DNA of 6,431 nt from JAWWBL01 sp033720975 (GTDB taxonomy: Bacteria; Actinomycetota; Acidimicrobiia; Spongiisociales; ZC4RG35): positions 1 to 6,431 of the forward strand of contig JAWWBL010000097.1 of NCBI GenBank assembly GCA_033720975.1, in the 5' to 3' direction. This document shows positions 1 to 4,842 of this stretch, one piece after another (within the stretch, counting starts at the first letter, position 1; every line of letters starts with the position of its first letter). The notes below the pieces were generated by a model that made no database searches, was not told the origin of the DNA, and saw only the letters and a program-made list of their open reading frames with translations. The position numbers were made by a program, and so were the translations under genes.

Positions 1-1
1 C

Positions 2-1303
2 GGTGTCGAGACGATCACGCTCGTCGGGGCGGTCGTCGTCCTGCTCGCCCTGACATTGACCGGGGGTGCCACCAGCCCCTACTTGCTGCTCTCTATGGGA
101 CCTCCCATTTTCGCAACCGTCTACGGAGGGCTACGAGCCGGCCTCACCACCGGGCTGCTCTCGGCGGGCCTGCTCACCATCGTCACTCTGGCCGCCGACG
201 ACCACTTCGTCGACGCTGCCCCTGCCATGGCGCTTTATCTGGTCTTCGTGCTCCTGGTAGGCGTCATCCGCAAACTGCTCGAGGACATAAATCAACAAGT
301 GAGCGAGCTCACCGAGGAGAAAGCCACCACTGCTGAGCAGCTCGAGCGGCTGGAGCAGATCCACGGCGACTTGGTCCGGCTCTCCGAGGACGTGTCAACG
401 GGGAGGCTCAACGCCATCGAGGTGGGTGCAGACCGTCTCGAGGCGATTCTCAGGCGATTTCCTGGGTCGGCCGGGCGCCTCGCCCTCCACGGCGAAGACG
501 GACCGGTGGTGATCGTGGCAAGGGGGATACCTGACGATGCCGGCATGGTTACTCGACTCCCCCTCACCACATCCGATGCGGAAGTGGGGTACCTCGAGCT
601 GACCTCGGCATCTCCTCTGAGCGAGCAGGACCTGAAATCGATCGGGGAAGAACTGGTGTCGGTCAGCCTGGCGTTCGCCAACCTTCAGCTCCTTCAGGCC
701 ATCGTTGGCTCAGCCGTAGCAGAGGAGCGCACCCGTCTCGCCAGGGAGATGCACGACGAGATAGGTCCGGCACTCGCCTCTCTGGGCTTGGCGCTGGACC
801 TTGCCGCCATGCAGCAGGCCGAACGCCCGGCAGTCGCCGCCGACCTTCAGGTGCTGCGCTCCAACGTCACGAAACTCGTTGAAGACGTCCGCGCCGCTGT
901 AGCCGACTTGCGAACTGCCCCTGGCCCGACGCTAACCGCCCGCATCCTTCACGGCACGGCGGCCCTCAACGGCACACCGCCCGTTGTGGTCGACATCGAT
1001 GAACGGCGGCCTCCACGGGCAGCTCTCATCGCCGACCTGACATCGATCATCACGGAGGCTGCTCGCAACGCTCACAACCACTCTCGGGCCTCGAAGATCG
1101 TCATCTCTGGCCAGGTCGATCGCAGTTTCGGCAGTTGCTCGGTCGTGGACGACGGCGTCGGTTTCAACCCTGACAACCAACCCGAAGGGCATTTCGGCCT
1201 CATAGGGATGAGGGAGCGAGCCGCCAAGATCGGAGCTTCGATCAAAATCGACTCAAAGCCAGGGGTGGGCACAGCCGTCACGGTTGAATGGGGAGTGAGA
1301 TGA
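2..1303 (+). CDS. Membrane sensor histidine kinase, NarL/DegS type (5' end cut by window)
   Basis: Sensor kinase that would autophosphorylate on histidine and pass the phosphate to the adjoining response regulator. The frame is open to the window edge, so the first in-frame start codon (TTG at 56) is not the true start and the gene begins upstream. Counting from base 2, hydrophobic segments lie near residues 5-20, 25-43, 48-65 and 73-89, resembling the four-helix DUF4118/KdpD-like sensor module. A coiled-coil-like stretch follows (about 94-131), then a GAF-like region (about 145-228). The HisKA_3 box has the motif REMHDEIG with the phospho-accepting His at residue 251 (bases 752-754). The HATPase_c domain shows an N-box (EAARNAHNHS), a G1 box (DDGVGF) and G2 elements (GLIGMRERA, GVGTAV). 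All key catalytic motifs appear intact. The stop codon overlaps the start of the regulator gene, so the two are translationally coupled. The signal sensed cannot be read from the sequence. Confidence 0.93.
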   Translation, partial: GVETITLVGAVVVLLALTLTGGATSPYLLLSMGPPIFATVYGGLRAGLTTGLLSAGLLTIVTLAADDHFVDAAPAMALYLVFVLLVGVIRKLLEDINQQVSELTEEKATTAEQLERLEQIHGDLVRLSEDVSTGRLNAIEVGADRLEAILRRFPGSAGRLALHGEDGPVVIVARGIPDDAGMVTRLPLTTSDAEVGYLELTSASPLSEQDLKSIGEELVSVSLAFANLQLLQAIVGSAVAEERTRLAREMHDEIGPALASLGLALDLAAMQQAERPAVAADLQVLRSNVTKLVEDVRAAVADLRTAPGPTLTARILHGTAALNGTPPVVVDIDERRPPRAALIADLTSIITEAARNAHNHSRASKIVISGQVDRSFGSCSVVDDGVGFNPDNQPEGHFGLIGMRERAAKIGASIKIDSKPGVGTAVTVEWGVR

Positions 1304-1938
1304 TCCGGGTCATGATCGCCGACGACCACCAGCTGTTCGCCGAGGGGCTGAGCGAAGCGCTCAACAGTCTCCCTGATGCGAGAGTTGTCGGTGTGGTGGA
1401 GTCCGGACCTGCCCTGCTCGAAGCGCTTTCGGCCCAACCGGCGGAGGTCTCGATAGTCGACATCGAGATGCCGGGCGGCGACGGGATCGACGCCATCTCG
1501 TCCATTACCCCTCGTACCGCTGCAATCGTGGTCTCTATGCACGCTGGGGACGAGCAGAAGCAGAGAGCCACCCGGGCAGGCGCAAAAGGCTTCTTCTCCA
1601 AGGCGGTCCCTCTGGCCACGCTCGCCGCCGCGGTTCGCGCCGTTGCCGACGGCGAGAACTTGATGGAAATGGACGACGAGGACCGCGATGCAGTGCTCGA
1701 GGGGTACCGCGAAGCGACCCTCGACCCTGGGGCGGCTTCCCTGACCCAGAGAGAGAGGGAGATCCTCCAGCTCCTCGCTGTGGGTGTCTCGTCTACTGAC
1801 GAGCTCGCTGACCGCCTCTACATATCTCAGAAGACGGTGAAGAACCACCTGGCTTCCATATTCCAGAAGCTGGCCGTGTCCGATCGCACACAGGCGGCGA
1901 TCGAGGCGATCCGGCTCGGAATAGCACGACCCACCTAA
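1300..1938 (+). CDS. NarL/FixJ-family response regulator (REC + LuxR HTH)
   Basis: DNA-binding response regulator, the probable partner of the preceding kinase. I chose the ATG at 1300 because it overlaps the kinase stop as ATGA, has a GGGAG Shine-Dalgarno-like stretch just upstream (1291-1295), and gives the classic family N-terminus MIRVMIADDHQLF. An ATG at 1288 would add only four residues. The 212-residue product is the normal family length. The receiver domain (about 1-118) has acidic-pocket D8 and D9, phospho-acceptor D54 in the motif VDIEMP, switch residue S79 and conserved K101. The LuxR/GerE helix-turn-helix spans about 147-208, with the hallmark SLTQREREILQLLA and the recognition helix region SQKTVKNHLASIFQKL. 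All expected residues are present. The pilin genes begin about 50 bases downstream on the same strand, so they are candidate targets; that link is inferred from position only. Confidence 0.95.
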   Translation: MIRVMIADDHQLFAEGLSEALNSLPDARVVGVVESGPALLEALSAQPAEVSIVDIEMPGGDGIDAISSITPRTAAIVVSMHAGDEQKQRATRAGAKGFFSKAVPLATLAAAVRAVADGENLMEMDDEDRDAVLEGYREATLDPGAASLTQREREILQLLAVGVSSTDELADRLYISQKTVKNHLASIFQKLAVSDRTQAAIEAIRLGIARPT

Positions 1939-1990
1939 CGGAGATGAGCCTGTCGACCTATCTGCCGGGGACAACCTCGTTCGTAGTCTT

Positions 1991-2194
1991 ATGAGCAAGC
2001 ACAAGCTTGGAGCAGGAGACGTGCTTAGAAGGCTTTATTTCAATCTGTTGCATAACGACAGGGGGGCTTCCATGGTGGAATACGCCCTCCTGATCATCCT
2101 CATTGCAATTGTTGCTCTTGTCGCGGTCCAGGTTGCTGGAACGACCCTTTCGGGTACTTACAGCGAGATTGCCTCAAATGTGGCCAATGCCTGA
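1991..2194 (+). CDS. flp: Flp/Fap-type pilin, first copy
   Basis: Small type IVc pilin, the likely structural subunit of a Tad pilus. A short basic leader ends at the prepilin cleavage motif RGASMVEYALL. Cleavage after G25 would leave a 42-residue mature protein with the required Glu at +5, followed by the Tyr typical of Flp pilins. One hydrophobic helix (about residues 32-49) follows, then a short polar tail. The core is nearly the same as in the second pilin downstream (shared DRGASMVEYALL, LIAIVAL and SEIAS). The start is uncertain. The ATG at 1991 has no visible Shine-Dalgarno, whereas an in-frame GTG at 2021 has GGAG at 2009-2012 and gives 57 residues, matching the second copy in length. 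The longer form is listed so that nothing is lost. A prepilin peptidase (TadV type) is needed for maturation and is not in the window. Confidence 0.9.
   Translation: MSKHKLGAGDVLRRLYFNLLHNDRGASMVEYALLIILIAIVALVAVQVAGTTLSGTYSEIASNVANA
2009..2012 (+). promoter_or_regulatory. Candidate ribosome binding site for an internal GTG start of the first pilin
   Basis: GGAG lies 8 bases before the in-frame GTG at 2021, while nothing comparable precedes the ATG at 1991. A second purine run (AGGAG, 2014-2018) is too close to the GTG to serve. A small 5-bp hairpin (CAAGC 1996-2000, loop ACAA, GCTTG 2005-2009) ends at this site and could partly mask it. This favours the shorter pilin but does not prove it. 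Confidence 0.4.
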
Positions 2195-2205
2195 CCGATA
2201 CAAGA

Positions 2206-2291
2206 GATGGTTCCCGAGACCCATAGTTTTGGGGGCCCGACGGGCTAACTTGCCCGTGCAAGCCAGAGACCATTACCCAAGGAGGGGTTAA
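2206..2291 (+). promoter_or_regulatory. Possible structured leader RNA before the second pilin
   Basis: The 97-base spacer between the pilin genes contains several complementary segments. A closing helix can form between 2206-2212 (GATGGTT) and 2268-2274 (GACCATT), five Watson-Crick pairs flanked by two G-U pairs. Inside it, CCCA (2220-2223) can pair with TGGG (2230-2233), and ACGGGC (2240-2245) pairs perfectly with GCCCGT (2252-2257) around a 6-base loop. ACGGGC could instead pair with GCCC at 2235-2238, so the hairpins compete. Next to the closing helix, ACCC (2275-2278) can pair with GGGT (2285-2288), placing the second pilin's ribosome binding site in a small hairpin. I could not match this to a known riboswitch consensus: the conserved c-di-GMP-I core is not evident. 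It may instead be a processing or stability element, or chance pairing in GC-rich DNA. Confidence 0.3.
2279..2287 (+). promoter_or_regulatory. Strong Shine-Dalgarno of the second pilin
   Basis: AAGGAGGGG carries the near-complete anti-16S complement AAGGAGG, with 6 bases between AAGGAGG and the ATG at 2292. It is by far the best ribosome binding site seen in the window and fixes the start of the second pilin. It suggests high translation of that gene, in contrast with the weak signal before the first copy. Confidence 0.85.
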
Positions 2292-2468
2292 ATGCTTGCT
2301 CTGTGGACCAAGGTAACAACTTGGCTGAAGGAAGATCGGGGTGCCTCCATGGTGGAGTACGCACTGCTAGTCGTCCTTATCGCCATCGTCGCCTTGATTG
2401 CGGTCCAGCTTGCCGGTACTGAGGTCTCCGGGACATTCTCGGAGATCGCGTCCGGTCTGCAGACCTGA
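2292..2468 (+). CDS. flp: Flp/Fap-type pilin, second copy (58 residues)
   Basis: Second small type IVc pilin, read directly from the sequence. It runs from ATG at 2292 to TGA at 2466-2468 and encodes 58 residues, short enough to be dropped by common length cut-offs. The leader MLALWTKVTTWLKEDRG ends at the prepilin cleavage site. Cleavage after G17 leaves a 41-residue mature pilin beginning ASMVEYALL, with Glu at +5 and Tyr at +6. The hydrophobic helix covers about residues 24-41 and the tail contains SGTFSEIAS. It is a clear paralog of the upstream pilin; the processing site and helix are almost identical, while the leader and extreme C-terminus (GLQT against NVANA) differ. It has a very strong ribosome binding site and is followed 27 bases later by an intrinsic terminator, so it is probably the last gene of the unit and may be the major subunit. 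Confidence 0.93.
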   Translation: MLALWTKVTTWLKEDRGASMVEYALLVVLIAIVALIAVQLAGTEVSGTFSEIASGLQT

Positions 2469-2495
2469 TCAGCGACTGATTACCAACTAACCAGT

Positions 2496-2525
2496 GAAGG
2501 CCCACCTCGGTGGGCCTTCTTCTTT
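2496..2525 (+). terminator. Intrinsic terminator after the second pilin
   Basis: GAAGGCCCACC (2496-2506) and GGTGGGCCTTC (2509-2519) are perfect inverted repeats. Opening the innermost pair leaves a 10-bp stem with a CTCG loop, followed by TTCTTT (2520-2525). This is a textbook rho-independent terminator for + strand transcription. In the - strand direction no U-rich tail follows, so it is probably one-directional, although the stem could still slow RNA polymerase coming from the converging operon. Confidence 0.92.
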
Positions 2526-2551
2526 GGCTGATCGGAGCCGGCCAATCACCC

Positions 2552-3895
2552 TCAGCCTGGCACCAACACAACGAAGTGGTCATCCTGGTGGGTGAAAACC
2601 CAACCCGCCTCGACCAAATCAGCCACCAGGGGCTCGCTCACCCTCAACAGCGCCTGTTCGATCCCATTGGAGGAGAACACAGGCTCCCAGGGCTCTCTCA
2701 TCGTCCTCACGTTGAAGAACTCCTCGATCCGGCCCCCGTAGAACTCGACACGATCGTCGATGAACACTCCACCACTCAATGTCTCATCCCAGATCAGGTA
2801 TCCACCGGCGATGTCGTCGTGGAATGTGGGTACATCCAGAAGCGTCGTCGACGCCTCCACCGGGAGCTGCTCGTCATCGATGGTGACCGGCTCGAGGAAG
2901 GCAAAGGGCAGGACCAGCATGGCGGTGAGCACCACGGCTGCGGCCCCCGTCGGATAGCCACGCAGCCCACGGACCTCCAGGCCTCTCATTGAGGCCGCTA
3001 CCAGCGGAACGAGAGCGATCCAGCCGGTTGGAACTGCACGGGTCGCCGAGGCCGTGAGCAACAGAAACGGCCCGATGATCCAGAGGTCGGCCGGCCTGAT
3101 CCTCTGCCGCATCGCACCGTAAATCATCACCACAATGCCGATCATCACGGGCAGGAGAGGTATCTCGAGAAAGTCGGGCGTCCTCCACTCGGTAACAAGA
3201 TCGAGGTATCGCCGCGATCGGGCAAAATCGAGAAGCATCGTGACGACGCCCATGCCATGGGCGGTCAGCAGCGTGACGGCACCGGAAGCGAGCACCACCC
3301 GCAGCGCGCGCCGATCCCTGCGGGCCAGGACCGAGAGCCCGAGATAGACCAGACCGATGGCGAAGCTCCCGTGGACGGAGGCCCAAATCCAGAACAGGAA
3401 CGGAAGCGTCCACCGCGTTTCACGCCGATCCCAGGCCAACACCACGAGGACGAAGAGCGGGTAGGCGAAGACGAAGGGGCGAGGAACGATGAACCGGAGG
3501 AAGAGGATGGTGCTGAGGATCACCACCACCGCGGTGGCGGGGACACTTTCCGAACGACGGAACGCAATGATCCCCAACCCAGTGATCGTCAAAACCGCGC
3601 AAGCAAGCATCACGAACGACGCAAAGCCGATGCCCATCCCGTCCTCGAGCCAGGCGTACAGCAACTCCGCGAGCCAGCTCTGGGTGATCCACGGCTCACC
3701 CCTGAGGCTCATCGAAAAGGGGTCCGTGGTCAGGACTTCGCCGGCGGCCGCTTGGATGGTCCCCGCCCTGACGTGCCAGAGAAACGAGTTGTCATCGACC
3801 AACTCGAAGGCGTCGAGGACGAGACCAACCCAGGGCACCGCTAGGGCAAGATGGAAAAGAGACCACCTTCTCGGGGACGGCGCGTCCGCCGTCAC
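2552..3895 (-). CDS. Polytopic GT-C-like membrane protein in the tad operon, function unknown
   Basis: A 447-residue integral membrane protein. It begins with GTG two bases after the tadC stop, so it is very likely co-translated with tadC. About ten hydrophobic segments occupy residues 13-335, and a soluble C-terminal domain (about 340-447) follows. After the first helix comes an acidic, Trp/His-containing loop (DDNSFLWHVRAG, 34-45), then TDPFS (57-61) and PWITQSWLAELLY (68-80). Further on are WASVHGSF (171-178), EWRTPDF (236-242) and a conserved-looking Arg in ATRAVPTGW (284-292). The tail has GGYLIWD (364-370) and VFIDDRVEFYGG (377-388). From memory, this motif set recurs in a widespread uncharacterised bacterial family with the look of GT-C glycosyltransferases that use lipid-linked sugars, with an Asp in the first extracytoplasmic loop. 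The enzyme activity is an inference. Its operon place suggests work on pilus or surface glycans. An unrelated passenger gene remains possible. Confidence 0.85.
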   Translation of the reverse strand: MTADAPSPRRWSLFHLALAVPWVGLVLDAFELVDDNSFLWHVRAGTIQAAAGEVLTTDPFSMSLRGEPWITQSWLAELLYAWLEDGMGIGFASFVMLACAVLTITGLGIIAFRRSESVPATAVVVILSTILFLRFIVPRPFVFAYPLFVLVVLAWDRRETRWTLPFLFWIWASVHGSFAIGLVYLGLSVLARRDRRALRVVLASGAVTLLTAHGMGVVTMLLDFARSRRYLDLVTEWRTPDFLEIPLLPVMIGIVVMIYGAMRQRIRPADLWIIGPFLLLTASATRAVPTGWIALVPLVAASMRGLEVRGLRGYPTGAAAVVLTAMLVLPFAFLEPVTIDDEQLPVEASTTLLDVPTFHDDIAGGYLIWDETLSGGVFIDDRVEFYGGRIEEFFNVRTMREPWEPVFSSNGIEQALLRVSEPLVADLVEAGWVFTHQDDHFVVLVPG

Positions 3896-3897
3896 CG

Positions 3898-4842
3898 CTA
3901 CAACCCGCCGAAGGCGTCTGCGATCTGGAGGGCTGCAGGCCCCAAGAGAACGATGAACAGGGACGGGAAGATGCAGAACACCAGTGGGAAGACGAGCTTC
4001 ACCGGAGCTGCGAAGGCCTTCTCCTGGGCCCTCTGACGCCGTTTGACGCGCATTTCGTCGGCCTGAACCCTCAGGACACGGGCGATGGTCACACCAAACG
4101 CCTCAGCCTGGATCATGGCGAGGAGGAATGATCTCAACTCGTCCAGTTCGGTCCGCTCCATGAGGTTACGCATGGCGTCCCTGCGTGCCACCCCCACCCT
4201 GGTCTCCTGGAGCATCCGGAAGAACTCCTCGGAGAGAGGCCCGGGAACGGTGGCCACCACCCTCGCCAGCGCGGATTCGAATCCAAGGCCTGCTTCAACC
4301 GAGATCACTAGAAGGTCGAGAACGTCGGGGAGCGCACGCAGCATCTGCTCCTGTCGATCGTCGATCTTCCTCTGCAGCCAGGCATCGGGGCCAAAGAAAC
4401 CCAGGACTATGGGCAGAGCGAACAGAACAGTGCGCTGGAGGCCATCGGCGCCGAAGCCCATCAACGCAAAACCGCCGAACACTCCGAGTCCAAGCCCGAG
4501 CAGTTTTATGACCACGAAGGCTGGAGCGTCGAGACCGCCTGGGTGACCGGCGATCACCAACTGGTGCTGTTTCTTGTCGAGATATCCGACCGGCGTGAAC
4601 CGGCGCAGGAATCCCGACATTCGGATGACGACCGGCCCGATGGTCCTCTGTGCCAGCGGCTTGGCGAGCTCCTCGGCTCGAGCCGACGGGGGCGCGTTTC
4701 TGCCGTAGGCCTCGAGCCGGTTGGACAATTCCTCACGTGCCTTGGTGACACCGCTCCCCGCCCACACAACGATGAAGACCACGAAGAGAAATACTGCTCC
4801 GACAGCGAGCGTCAGGCCCGTCAAGTTCTGAATGAAGTTCAT
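3898..4842 (-). CDS. tadC: TadC-like pilus platform protein (type II secretion F domain)
   Basis: Inner-membrane platform protein of a Tad pilus, expected to pair with TadB and couple the TadA ATPase to pilin assembly. I place the start at the ATG at 4842, whose ATGA overlaps the TGA of the upstream tadB-like gene. A GTG at 4872 would add ten residues read from inside that gene. The product has 314 residues, usual for TadC. TM1 spans about 9-29 and is followed by a basic linker with RLEAYGR. Two adjacent hydrophobic stretches lie near 107-131 and 138-151. The T2SSF domain follows (about 170-275), with the typical ALPDVLDLLVISVEAGLGFESAL and the EAFGVTIARVLRVQADEMR segment. A terminal hydrophobic helix (about 282-306) ends the chain. 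Sequence and context agree well; only the start is open to question. Confidence 0.93.
   Translation of the reverse strand: MNFIQNLTGLTLAVGAVFLFVVFIVVWAGSGVTKAREELSNRLEAYGRNAPPSARAEELAKPLAQRTIGPVVIRMSGFLRRFTPVGYLDKKQHQLVIAGHPGGLDAPAFVVIKLLGLGLGVFGGFALMGFGADGLQRTVLFALPIVLGFFGPDAWLQRKIDDRQEQMLRALPDVLDLLVISVEAGLGFESALARVVATVPGPLSEEFFRMLQETRVGVARRDAMRNLMERTELDELRSFLLAMIQAEAFGVTIARVLRVQADEMRVKRRQRAQEKAFAAPVKLVFPLVFCIFPSLFIVLLGPAALQIADAFGGL

Noticed and set aside
1072..2004. Long - strand open frame of 310 codons opposite the kinase and regulator genes
   Set aside because: It lies antisense to two genes with complete, intact family motifs. The predicted protein is rich in Arg, Gly and Ser with no recognisable domain, as expected for a GC-rich shadow frame.
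2206..2274. Known c-di-GMP-I (GEMM) riboswitch
   Set aside because: The layout of a closing helix with inner hairpins before a pilin gene is suggestive, but I do not see the conserved core segments of that class, so I kept only an unclassified structured-leader call.
2510..2992. Open frame of 160 codons on the + strand
   Set aside because: It begins inside the intrinsic terminator stem and is antisense to the C-terminal part of the GT-C-like gene. The product has no recognisable feature.
3257..3844. Open frame of 195 codons on the + strand, very rich in Glu, Asp, Arg and Pro
   Set aside because: It is antisense to hydrophobic membrane-helix codons of the GT-C-like gene, which naturally read as charged residues on the other strand. 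No start signal or domain was seen.
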